This document shows, piece by piece, positions 9,500-20,309 of a stretch of 64,000 nucleotides of DNA. Location: positions 281,659-345,658 of the forward strand of contig NQMI01000006.1 in assembly GCA_002270565.1 (NCBI GenBank), read 5' to 3'. The stretch is from Stenocarpella maydis (taxonomy: Eukaryota > Ascomycota > Sordariomycetes > Diaporthales > Diaporthaceae). Numbering within the stretch: the first letter of the stretch is position 1; every line of letters starts with the position of its first letter. Made by a program: the position numbers and the translations under genes. The notes under the pieces are model-generated. The model saw nothing but the letters and a program-made list of their open reading frames with translations, did not search any database and was not told the DNA's origin.

Positions 9500-11385
9500 T
9501 CACCCGGAATGAGGCTGCTGTGGTTGGCCGGGACCGTTCACCCCTCGGAAATACTCTTGGCCTTCGTAAGGGGACACTCCACCTGGACCCTGGATGGCGC
9601 TGGGGAGCTCGAATGGGTTGAAATCTCCAGTGGCGACGTTGACCGAGTTGTCGGATTGGGTTCCTGCAGCCGGAGTCTGAGAGATACTCGCGGGCTCGGA
9701 CAGCATATCGGTATGGGCACCATTGTAGTCAGTCGCCGGCTGGGGATATGCCATACCCAGAGGCCCCATCGCGAAGACACTGTCCTGGCCAGTCGCGGGA
9801 CAAGACCCTCTGGCGTAGTCCCCAACGCCACCCACTCCAGGCCGGCCGCTTGCTTGGCCGTAGGGCTGCGCAAACCTGTGGCTGGCTAGCAAGCCTATAG
9901 GCAGCTGGTTGTTCGTGGAACCCGCGATGCCACCGATGTGGGCAGCTCCGAAGGCGAGGCTGTTGGTCTGATCATCAACATACGTGGGATAGGCGTTGCC
10001 TTCAGCCTCGTTATCGAAGGACTGAACATTTGCGTTGCCGTCGTATGTGATACCGCTGTCCATATCGAGGCTCGAGTCGATGGCGTATCCATCATCAACA
10101 TTGGTCGGGTACCCTAGCATTGCGCTGGTGTTCTGACAAGGCTAGTCAGCAATACGGCCAATGCAGTACTCAATTATAATGCATCTTACCGGGGTGTAAT
10201 GGCCCCGGCTGAATTGCTGGCCCTGCTTGTAGCCGGGGATGGAGGTTTGGCCTCCATGAGTTGCGGCTGGCTGAGGGACCGACGCGTTGCTCGAGTTCGC
10301 TCCAGAGCCCTACTCCAGAGACGACTGGCGATCCTCGTCCTCGTCCTCCTCATCTCTGCCCTCATCCTCGGCCCTCTTGCGCTTCTGGCCGATCTCCTTC
10401 GACCTTGCCGCCCTCTTGTCATTGATATGTTGGTTTCCCACCTTCAACCTGTACTCGGAACCGGGGGCCACGGCGAGTCGCACCACGAAGGAATCCGCAT
10501 CAAGGATGCTCTTGACGAGTGCCTTGCTGCGTCTGACGGCGTAACAGGCATCTTTGAACCGATCTTGAAAGGTAGTGTACTTGTCGACCTTGAACACGTT
10601 GGTCCAGGACGGGACGTTGCTTTGGCCGCAATGAGCATCACATAAGCCCATCGTGATCCTCCAAGCGAGGAGCTTGACTTCGACCGGTGAAAGAAGCCTG
10701 ACAGCCTTCATCGCCGAGTTTGACTTCGACGGATCAGGCTGACCCTTCTTCACCGACGAAGCACGAGAGGCGTCCCGGTTCCCGCCCTTGTCGACAATAT
10801 CTCTGAAGTCCATGATGGCCACCTCCAACTGAGCAACAAGTGCAGCTTTCTCAGCATCGGTTCCTGGGTATCCGTCCATGCAAATCGGGCCCTCGTCATC
10901 CTTTCGGTTCGTCAAGGCTCTGTATGCGCCATCGTACGCCATGTAGTCCGCGACTCCGTTGATATTAATAGGCTTTTCTTTGTTGATTGGCCACAGCAAT
11001 TCTTGAACGTGGTCTCGCAACGCTTTGAAATCGCGCTGCTGTCGGGCCTCGTCCAGGGCTTGCTGCTGCTTCTGCACCATAAGTGCAGATCTCTGCTCCT
11101 CCGTGAGGCCCTGCGGCTGTCGGCGTTGGGCCTGTTTGCCCTGAGCAGCCTGAGGGGTCGGCTGCTCGTGCTCGTGCTCCATGGTGAGGTTGACTTGGGG
11201 ACCTGCTTGAAGAGGTTCTCAGCATTAAGTGCTGGAAGGGGGGGGGGGTTGGCCGACGGGAGATTGGGACAGAAACAAATCAACTCAGCCAGCAGAGTGA
11301 ACTTACAGATAAGGCGAAAGTTTTGAGAGAGACAATAAGACCCCGCTGATTGATAGACTTTCGGCGTCGGTTGAGGCCGTGGCAT
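9500..11385 (-). CDS. Unknown lineage-specific protein, interrupted by one TAG
   Basis: Not recognised. A consistent model is exons 11385-11307, 11202-10190 and 10132-9500 (introns of 104 and 57 nt, the second with branch CTGAC). A shorter start at the ATG at 11182 (context CTCACCATGG) is also possible. The N-terminal half is Gln/Glu-rich and helical. A central block of about 110 residues (LLSPVEVKLLAWRITMG... through KYTTFQDRFKDACYAVRRSKALVKS to NQHINDKRAARSKE) resembles a repeated fungal family of unknown role. A Lys/Arg plus acidic stretch follows, and the C-terminal half is Gly/Ser/Pro-rich. A TAG at 10312-10310 stops translation after 290 residues from the 11182 ATG, yet the frame stays open through a well-formed intron to a stop at 9500. 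This fits CAG to TAG. A truncated protein is the alternative. Confidence 0.55.
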
Positions 11386-12340
11386 GATGTGTGAGGTGTG
11401 GAGACTTGGGAAGTTGGCTAGGCTTGCACGTTGCGTAAGATGTTTTAACGGACTGAGAATGGGCAGGCAAATGCGGTTTAAAATATTGGGACGAGCGGCT
11501 AAGGGGTGAATGTCAGGGCAGTGATGTCAAGTGACAGCGTTGCTAACTACAGCGGTGGTCTAATGAGCGATAGGGCTTCGTCTTGTTGATGTACAAGGCA
11601 GTGAATTGGGTGGTTAAGTAAGCTAGCACGCGGAACATTATATACTCTGGTCGTAGGAATAGTGAATCAAATACTTAGTAGAAGATGTCTGCACGCAATT
11701 ATGAGTTCCGAAGCACCGGGCAGAATTAGCACCCTGTCATCAGAGGAGCGGTTGATATTGGAAGGGAGACAAGCGTTCAGGTCCAGCGAAGTACCCAAGG
11801 GTTTCTTCCAAAATCGAGTCTAGCCATCAGGTGTGTTGTTTTCAAGCAAGCCAGTCTCAAACCTCTCTTATAGAAAGAGTCCGGAGAGGGTTTACGTCTC
11901 CTCTTATATGTATATATTTCAAATCGACTTTTAAATCTCCTTCGTTCGGGAGGAATGAGGAAGTCTTCTCGTCATAATTCATGATCAGGCTCTGGCCAGC
12001 CGGTTGTGGATGGACAAAGCACAGGGTCACACTTGAGCACGCACTAAAGATGAAAGTTCTAGCCCATAGTTCGATTAAAGAATTAAAGAAAAAAAGTGTT
12101 AGATACAAACTACCACATCTGAGAAAATGGGGCGTGGCGAAGTTGCGGTGCTCTTGAAGCTCCCCAAAGGACTTCATGAGGGCTACTTTACCCAGGCAGC
12201 CAGGCTGATTGTGACTGCTTGGTCTACTTTTCTTCTGTGGTATCAGAAATGTCCCCATGAGAATATCCATGTACGCAGCCGAGCTGTGTCTTAATCGTTG
12301 ACTGCACTCTGCATCACACCTCACATTGTAGAGTAGACCA
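11386..12340. other. Intergenic region, nothing convincing
   Basis: Contains the upstream region of the unknown minus-strand gene. A minus-strand open frame at 11857-12324 and a short plus-strand frame near 11702 show no domain or splice support. Confidence 0.4.
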
Positions 12341-12350
12341 CCAATATAAA
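12341..12350 (+). promoter_or_regulatory. CCAAT/TATAAA promoter element
   Basis: CCAATATAAA lies about 80 bp before the ATG of the FAD-oxidoreductase fragment, a normal distance for a TATA box in a fungal promoter. Confidence 0.4.
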
Positions 12351-12425
12351 GCCCGGCAGCGAATGCTTACACCATCACCAGCAAACTATCTACTGAATCC
12401 AAGTCACACCACCTTTACGATAATT

Positions 12426-12884
12426 ATGGCTGCAGATAACGTTATTGCAGCTTTCAAGGAAGTTTTTCCAGTCGTGCAGGTGGTACTCCCTAGTAGTGCC
12501 TAGTTTCCTAATCTCAACAATTCCTGTCTTCTAAAGCACAGACGGGACTTCCGCCATTCGCCGTCTGCCTGCCCAAAGATAGGGATGATGCTGCCAAAGT
12601 CGTACGCTTCATCAGACCCTATGCACTCCGCGACGACGTCAATTTAGCTGTTCGCAGGGCAGGGCAGCAGCCCGCCCTCGGATGCAACAACGAACACCAT
12701 GGCATCACTTTCGACTTGCGCAACTTGTCCAGTACTCATCTCACAGGAGACGGTGCCACCGTTTCTGTCGGTGCGGGTGAGCGCTGGGGGAGAGTCTACT
12801 CCAAACTGCAGGGAAAGGAACTTGCCGTCACCGGTGGTCGATCCAGCCTGGGTGGCGTTGGCGGGCTCTCTCTATCTGGTAAGG
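12426..12884 (+). pseudogene. FAD-linked (BBE-like) oxidoreductase, 5' fragment
   Basis: Exon 12426-12479 (MAADNVIAAFKEVFPVVQ) joins over a 62-nt intron (12480-12541) to an exon running to a GTAAGG donor at 12879. The second exon reads PFAVCLPKDRDDAAKVV, AVRRAGQQPALGCNN, ITFDLRNLSS, VSVGAGERWGRVY and VTGGRSSLGGVGGLSLSG. This is the FAD_binding_4 (PCMH-type) N-terminal domain of fungal berberine-bridge-like oxidoreductases, which oxidise alcohols or amines with a flavin and are often secreted or in secondary-metabolite clusters. After the donor no continuation was found: the rest of the FAD domain and the substrate domain are missing. The stretch to about 13010 has unrelated frames. Promoter and 5' exons look intact, so a 3' truncation is likely. 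Confidence 0.7.
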
Positions 12885-12999
12885 ATTCTAGAATGTCGTT
12901 CCAGAATCCCCGGGAAATTAGAACCCTTCTCCGCCCCTCCGACTCAGGGTCGCGCTCGATGGCGGCACTGTTATACAGCTCCAGGTCCCGACAACGTGC

Positions 13000-13529
13000 C
13001 TAAGGTCTAGCAGCATGCTGCCCCTGCTGGCTTGTAGGTTTAGACCTTCTAACAGGGATTAAACTAGCCATATATTTCAGCGGATACACACAACTGTGAT
13101 GACTACCTACCAAGGCACATCAAGCCCCTTTTATTAGATCATATCAATGCATACCAGTCACGGTAAGGATAAGATAAACTAAACAGAGCTCCGGCGACAA
13201 CGATGCAATTAATCCTATTCTTATTAGTCGTGGTATGGTAGCCATCACTACGGCCGATAACATCACAGCCTCAAGTCGGCCACACCTAAATAAACATGTA
13301 CATCTGAAGATGGATGATGTGGCAAGGGTATAGTCATCCACAGGGATGCCATTGGCAGCCACCCCTCTCATACTTCCCCAGCCGTTCTCGGGCATGAGCA
13401 AAATATTGAGCAATTCAGAAGCGAAGCAAAATGCATTTCCATCGGTCATAGATGTATCTTTCAACATCTCGGATGACCGGCCCATCATTCCCTCATGAAC
13501 CACCTTCCCACTGGTCACTGATGCTAATG
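13000..13529. other. Intergenic region, nothing seen
   Basis: Lies between the FAD-oxidoreductase fragment and the 3' end of the calcium exchanger. It probably holds the exchanger's 3' untranslated region. Open frames here lack similarity and splice signals. Confidence 0.4.
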
Positions 13530-16110
13530 TCATTGCCATCCCACAAGGTGTGCCATGCCCCGGACTGCTAGCGCAGCGACCTCCCTCTTGACCTCAGTGG
13601 CGTTGTTGTTGTCCTCGCCACCGCCAATACTGTTGGCCTCGTCGCTGTCCGGGTAGAAGAATGCTGCGACAGCGATAATGACGTAAGCAGCAACCAACAG
13701 AGCACCCTCCAGGTAGTTGCTGCGGCCGTCTAGGACGAGGAAGTTAACGATAAAGGCCGAGACAAACATGCTGATAGTCTCAAAAAGGGTGAAGTACAGG
13801 GACATGTCCTTGTTCATGATCCATCCCAACACGACGACCAGCGGGGTTACAAAGATGGCGATCTGGATCGAGGACCCAATGGCAACGCCGATGGCCAGGT
13901 CCATCTTGTTCTTGACTGCTACGTGACGGCGGTCACGTGCTCGGCCGCGTTGCCAACAATGGGTAGGAGGATCAGGCCAATGAAGGCCTCGGAGATGCCC
14001 GACTCCCCGTCTACTACCCCATCGATGGCATCAACCATGAACTCGGCACAGAGGGCAACCAACGCTGTTGAGCCCAGCAGAAGGAGCACAGCGGAGGTAC
14101 GGGAGATCTCGGGCTCTTCCTCTTCCTCATCGCTGGGACCTGGGATGGGCCGGCTGTTCACGATTATAGGCACAATGGGCGGTAAGCTTCCAGGTTGGCC
14201 GCGGTATTGCTGGTTCTGCGATGGCATGGACTGGGTGCGGCGCAGGCCCGGGCGAGAATTGTGGGGGTAATGGTTATTTTGTTGCTGCTCCAGCAGAGCT
14301 GGGTTGGCCACGTTGGCAGGGCTCGTGAAGACGTTCTGGGAGAGGTTCTTAGCCAGGTTAGGGCGCAGAGTGCGAAGCGAGAACGGCTTCGGCCGAGCCG
14401 TAGCAGGCTGGGCTTCGAGATCTGGGCCCACAGCGAAGTCGACACGCTTCGTGTTGGCATCATCAGCCGGGCCGGCACCACTACCAGTTAAGCCACTGAC
14501 CGGTGCACCAGCTGCGGCGGCGGCCTCCTCAGCGTCATCACGACGCTGGTCTTTCTTCTTGCCGCGGCTCTTGTGCTTGTGTTTCCTGATCTTTTTGTCT
14601 TGCTGTGCATCCTCCAGAGCCTGCGCAGCTTCCTCAGTGAGTTGAAGTGTGACCGGCTCCTGACTGGAAGACGCGGTTGGCTCACTGACCGTCCGTTCTA
14701 CTGCTTCGGACGGGGATTCCACAGCAGGTGAGGTAGACGATGAGACAGTGGAGGGCTTCTCTGCTTCAGCCGAAGCCATGCTCTGTTTTCGGCCCCTGCC
14801 CTTCCTGATGACGCGCTTAATCTTCTTAGCAGTACTGACAGAATGGCCCGAGGAGTCCGAGTCAGAACTGGATGAGGAGTCCGAGTCGGAGCTGTCCGAC
14901 GAGTCGAAGTAATGCGCCGCGGGTCCAGGAACCGACTCCTGCTCGATGATGTGTTGAGGGGTCGACTCATACATGTAAGCGTGAGAGTTGAGCTGGAAGA
15001 CCAGGTAGAGGGCGTAGACGAGCAGGAGGATGACACTGGTGCCCCGGCTGACCTTCAAAACCTGGACATCTGCCTCATTGCCGCTATTGAAAGAGGCATG
15101 GAAGGCGGTGGGCAGGAGGAGAGATATGACACTGAGACTGAGGAGACAGGCGCTCATCTGGGTGACAGTGCTGTTGTAGATCTGCTCGCGATATCTCAGA
15201 CCGCCAAGCACAAAGGCCATGCCCAGGATAAGCAACAGGTTCGAGAGGATGGAGCCCAGCAACGAGGCTTGGACGATGCGGATTTCATTCTGCACATCGC
15301 CGTTAGCTGGGTGCATGCACGCCATCAGCTTACGAGGGCTGGTTATCCACATACCTTGACCAGGGCAATGATGAAAATGATCAACTCGACCGCGTTTCCA
15401 AAGGTGACGTTCATCAGGGCGCCAATGGTATCGCCGAGCCTCTTCGCGACGCTTTCGGTAGCGTGTGCAAGAAGGCCTGCCAAGGGTACGATGGCGATGG
15501 CGTTCATGGCAAAAACAATGCCATCAGAGAGGCCGGCGAAATGGGAGGCGATGCCGACGGGGACAAAAACGAGGAGGACATTGATCCAGCTGGAGGCCAG
15601 GACGTTCCATATGACATTGAAGAAGCGGATCATAATGGGCCTCTTCTCTGGCTCTGGCTTCTTCTCACCATCGGCGGTCGGGGCAGCATCGCCACCACCT
15701 GAGGAGGTACCATGGTTGGCATCGCTTTGGGCTGGCCTTGTCGCAGTGTTGGACAGTCCAGTGGAGGGTCTCGGGACGCTGGGCGCGCGCGAAGAGGTGA
15801 CTATGCGTGAGCGAGGATCGCCGCCATAGGCCTTCGCCCTCGCCCAGGTACGAATTCGGTCTGTAGGCGGCCGAGAGTTAGTATGTGAGGGTCCTTGTAG
15901 TGGTCACACGAGGGCTGGCGTCACGTCTAAGAGGCCATCCAAGAGGCCTGGTACAGGAGTTGAAGCGACATCCTGTGCAGCTTTACAGCTGTGCAGCTGC
16001 TGGCAGTGACACTGACGGCAGTCGTGTTTCTCGCATGTGGCCAAGAGCCCAAGAGTTGGCGCAGGTGGACCAAGGAAAGCTTGACCGTCTGGGAATGGCG
16101 ACTTACGCAT
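13530..16110 (-). CDS. Vacuolar Ca2+/H+ exchanger (CAX/VCX1 family), with a 1-nt frameshift
   Basis: Exchanges cytosolic Ca2+ for vacuolar H+, giving calcium tolerance and signal shut-off. Proposed exons: 16110-16107 (just ATGC before GTAAGT), 15860-15355, then 15289 to 13530, with introns of 246 and 65 nt. Joined, the product is about 756 residues. Hydrophobic helices start at MIRFFNVIWNVLASSWINV. The first CAX repeat has GNAVELIIFIIAL and the second GNAAEHVTAVT. Between them lies a long loop with Ser/Asp runs, basic KKIKRVIRKGRGRK, and Pro/Gln-rich parts, longer than in yeast Vcx1. At 13922 one base is missing: HVTAVT is followed by TAG, but adding one base restores VAVKNKMDLAIGVAIGSS, the normal continuation. 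Sequencing error or recent inactivation cannot be told apart here. Confidence 0.85.
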
Positions 16111-18444
16111 CAATCAGCACCAACTAACACAGCCAACGCGACGGATGCTCCACAGACAAGCTCGTGGAAGCTGAAAGCTGTCGTCCGTCTACTGGTGGAG
16201 GATTGGCTGATTGCTATTCGCTTTGCGACACCAGTGTGTGTTGTATACTTGGTGTTTAGTTTTTTGATCGCGGCGGTAATCTTGAGAGTAATGGAGAATA
16301 GGAAGGGTGGGCAGCCAAAACTAGCAAGGAAATGATCAGATTGCCCCTAAAAGAGACCTGATGGCTGCAGTGAATGAATGTCTTCCGGCCGGTGTCTCTG
16401 TTTCTGATTGTGATGACGGAAGTGCCCGCCAGGGGAACGAGCCTGGGAGAAGAAGTGCTGCTTTTGCTTATACGGCGTACCCATGGCAAACGGAGCAGAT
16501 GGCGCATCTTTGCCTGGCGCAGTGGCAGCGCTAAAGCCAGGCTAGCCAGACAGGACCGTTCTTGGACGGAATCCCGAACGGTGCCAAGCCTGCATGGGTG
16601 GCACGTACCTGATGACGGTCCGAGATTACGTCATAGCTACCAAGGTACTCCAGAATAGCGTCTCCGCCTGAGCCACAATGCAATCGTGGCGCCTATGAGG
16701 CGGTGTACCGGGCGGCTACCGTAGCCATTTTAGCTCATTTTGCCTTGGCTCGGTTTTCGTCAGCTCCCTCAGCATTTGGTTGCACTTGACTGATGATCCG
16801 TTGGAGCGATCTATTTACACCAAGTCTACTGGTGGACCGGGCTGCTCCCATCCCCTTCGACGCGTCGGGACACTGGCCGGACCCGCTTTGCTTCTGATCC
16901 TCCAGCTCCAGCGTCGCTTCTTGACTACGCGGATGCCAAACGCGTGAACAGTCAACGTTGCTGGCTCCCCGTCCGTGCTTCGAATGGCCATGGCGATACA
17001 TAGTTGGGGTGTCAGGTTGTACGGCCGGACACGGAAGAGCTGTACAACTGCTACCACTGTCCAAGTCGAGACTGCCCATGCCTCCGCGCACAGGACAGAT
17101 CGCATCAATCTCTCCCGCATCCTGTGGCTCGTGACAGCGCACCTTGAGCAAGGTGGCACGACTGGGATACCTCAACACACCTCCAAGTTATCATTTACAG
17201 GTCTTCGAAGTCCCCCATGACTGATGTCAACAATGCAGCGACCCTGATGACGTCCTACTTCCACGTCCAAACATTCAACGTCCCCCCGTCTCGATCCAAG
17301 ACGTGTCGGACTCATGTTGATGCCGGGCGAGGACAAGCTGCATGCGACCGGTGTGCCCTGTCAAGACGGCAGCCGCAGAAATACCCGGGCTTGTGAAACT
17401 GATGTCACGCTCTGTCTCTTTGTGTCGCCTTCCTATAAGGCCAGGCTGCAGGAGAAGCTCTTTCACAGCAGCCCGTCATATTTCCCCTGGGGGGTATGAC
17501 GACGGCAATGCCACGTTCCACGCTCATGTGGCTGGACCTCGCTGGAGGGGTTGAGCTCGTGTGCAGCGCTACTGATGTGTGAATAGCTTCACAACAGCTA
17601 GGCGCGGGTGATCCCCCATCCGGACCGCCTGTGTTCACGTTCCCGAGCCGATTCTCCTTTTGCCGTTTCACCATCAACCTCAGCCCTCATCGGCGGCCCA
17701 GAGGGGGACCAACAGAGCCTCCGGCCTCGGCGATGGGGGCCGGAAGCTCGGTCGGTTTGTGTAGAGGAAGCAGCTTACTATGCTTCTTTTTGCAGCCTTC
17801 TGCTGGTGCCTGCCATGCTTCCCTGCTTCCTGTTGGGTCTGGGCGAGGGGCCGCTATGCCGCCCATTCTTCGTCTCAGTTGCGGCCCGTCAGCCCACGGC
17901 CCAGCGCGCAACAGCTTCCACGCGCTCGCAGGATCCGGCCCCCAGCAGGCTAATTTTGGGATGAGAGACCTGAAGCGGGACGGCCTTCTCCTTGTTTCCC
18001 TCCCAGTGTCTCGTCTCGGCTGTTTGACATTTGACCGTCAGACCTGAACGGCGAAACAGCGATCTCTCTGCCGGCTTGCAGGCCTCTTCCCGCCCAGCGA
18101 GCCGTTGGCCCGTATGGGGAAGACCTCACATGTCCAAGTGTCACCCATGTGCGATGCAGCCATATTTTGTGGTCATCATTGGCCAGGGCCTGCTGTCAAC
18201 CGCTTCTCGTCTCAGCCTCCATATCCTGCGATCCTTCTGTTTGCACTTATACACTCCCCGCTCCTTAGCTCTTGGATACCCGCTCTCTACCGGGCTCTTC
18301 TCTGTCTAAACGGCCAGGATCGCATAGTCACATCCAGTCCCCCAGCTCCTTGACCCCCTGGCTTGACGATTACAAGGCGTCTGCTGCGTCTCTGGCTCCC
18401 TTCCTCTGATCACACCTCGTCACCTCACCCAAATCACACTCGAC
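16111..18444. other. Divergent promoter region, no gene seen
   Basis: Separates the calcium exchanger (-) from the unknown two-exon gene (+). From about 17600 it is rich in C/T tracts, as in fungal promoters and long leaders. Short frames on both strands show no recognisable protein. Confidence 0.45.
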
Positions 18445-19382
18445 ATGGCTCTCGCACCCGTGGCAACAGTAGCAGCCTGCGGCAGCATCCTCACAGCAGT
18501 CAAGTCAGGATGGGAGCTCTCTCGCATGATCAAGAAGAAGGATCTCGAGAAGCGCCTGGACAAGGAAGCCAAGACCGTTGTCCGCGATCTCCAGGGAGCG
18601 TACCTCGACGGGCTCATGTCAGAGAGGTCGTTCGAGAAGTGGTATGACAGAATCGTGGGTGCCCTCGCAGAGAAGGACGGTTAGTACATGTCTTCACCAA
18701 GCCATACTCCGTACACAATCAGCACGGGACTGACCGAATCCCAACAGGCATGGAGCTTCGCAAGGTCCGCCAGCACATTGACCTTGTGCGGTCGTCCAAG
18801 GACCGCATTCTGCGCAGCAACACGCGTGCAAACCGCAATAGCGGCTACTACTACGAGGAGAAGCAACCGCATCATCAACACTACCACCATCATCACTCCT
18901 CGTCGTCGTCGCCATCCCACCGACGGCCGCACTCGGTGGACCGCTACTCGGAGTACACGCGGTACGAGCAGAAGCAGCCTCGGCCCAAGTACGATCACGG
19001 CAGCCACCACAACCCACACCTGAGCCTGGACACGGACAAGGCGCAGCGCGACTACTACTACTCGCACGCGCTGCCGTCGCCATACAGGGGCGAGATCGAG
19101 TACACGCCACTGGACGGGGAGTTCGAAGAGACGCGCAGGCACGCGGGGTCTGAGCGGTCTCGGCGAGGCAGGGGCGGGCATGGCTCGCACCGCGGCGATA
19201 GGAGGGAGGAGTTTGTGTCGCGGAGCAGCAGCGTTGTCGACAGGGGCCGTACGAGGTCGCGTAGCGTGCACCAGGAGCGGCGGGTGCGGGACAGCTCCGC
19301 CGATGCCGACTCGGAGGCCGAGGAGGTCTATGACCGGCGGGAGTATTTTCCTGCCAAAGGGAGTAGGGGGAGGCATCGCTAA
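18445..19382 (+). CDS. Conserved-looking unknown protein with Arg/Ser/His-rich tail
   Basis: Exons 18445-18679 and 18748-19382 join in frame over a 68-nt intron (GTTAGT to CAACAG) and give 289 residues. The first exon is well-behaved coding sequence: ALAPVATVAACGSIL, then a helical charged region with KKKDLEKRLDKEAKTVVRDL and SFEKWYDRIVGAL. The second starts MELRKVRQHIDLVRSSKDRIL and then becomes low-complexity: HHQHYHHHHSSSSSPSHRR, Tyr/Asp patches, RGRGGHGSHRGDRRE and an SR-like RGRTRSRSVHQERR. No domain is recognised. The tail suggests a disordered, possibly nucleic-acid-binding region. ATG context (CTCGACATGG) supports the start. It lies head-to-head with the calcium exchanger across 2.3 kb. 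Confidence 0.75.
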
Positions 19383-20309
19383 GCCCAAGCGTCGTTGCCG
19401 TGACTGTGCGTGTGAACTTGCCATGTCCAGGCCCAGGCCAAGGTCTACGGCTGGACGTCCTCGGAGATCAGTATTGTTACCGGCACCATTTCCATCGCCA
19501 GATCCCAGGCGTCAACAGCCTATCGGGAGAGGGATGAGGCGGATCATGATCGGGGATGAGGTGCACCTGGTGCCCAGGGTGGTGCCGACAGAGGTCGAGC
19601 TGATGAATACCGGGGGTGGTGATGGTGGTGGAAGGTCTAGCCAAAAGGGCGAGATTTTGGACGTGGCTATTGCAATTGGCGACTTTGGAGAGGGCATCGA
19701 AGCATTGGGTGACATTGTTGATCTTCTAGGGGCGTTTGGGGACCTGGGCTTGTAGTACCTTTTTCTTTGCCCGCCGGCTTACACAGAATGATTTGACGTT
19801 GTGTTATGCCTTGAGTACCAATACTATTTATTTACTATTGTGTATCGTGGTCATCCATTTACTTATTAAATTATTAAACTGACTCGCCGACAAAGACTAT
19901 CAGTAGCGTCCACAGTTTTGAGTGACCGACAGTTTCTGCTGCTAATCTGCCGGTAGGGCTGAGTGTTAATGGGGCCTGTCCTGCCAGACTGATGGAGCAG
20001 GGGCATCCCCGCTACGGAAGTACACTATGTATACCACACTAGTGTGGTGCAGCAGCTGGACCCTGTCGCCGAAATCGTGGGGTAAAAAAAAAAGTTCGAG
20101 TTTGCAGAGAATGCGATTTGTTGGACGCTACACCAGTATAGAAAACCGTGTCCAACCGTCTTCCTCGTCTCCGTCTCCACGTGGAACATCCTTGAGCCGT
20201 GTGCTCCCTTCTTCGACGAGGATATTGTTTCATCACCGCAGGAACTCTTTCCTGTGTCCTGTTTCCTAATCTCCTCCCTTCTCCCCTCTCTCCCAGCTCG
20301 GACCACACA
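19383..20309. other. Intergenic region upstream of RSA4
   Basis: Contains 3' sequence of the preceding gene, an open frame at about 19420-19755 without recognisable similarity, an AT-rich patch near 19800-19880, a perfect palindrome at 20033-20048, and a CT-rich leader just before the RSA4 ATG. Confidence 0.45.
20033..20048. promoter_or_regulatory. 16-bp perfect palindrome
   Basis: ACCACACTAGTGTGGT reads the same on both strands, about 260 bp before the RSA4 ATG. It may bind a dimeric regulator; no known factor is assigned. Confidence 0.3.

Noticed and set aside
11702..11825. Short frame starting MSSEAPGR
   Set aside because: About 40 codons, no partner exon with good splice signals and no similarity recognised.
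13144..13539. 131-codon minus frame next to the calcium exchanger
   Set aside because: No similarity; lies in the probable 3' untranslated region of the exchanger.
19420..19755. Plus frame after the two-exon unknown gene
   Set aside because: The preceding gene ends with a clear stop at 19382; no splice signal pair connects to this frame and it has no recognisable domain.
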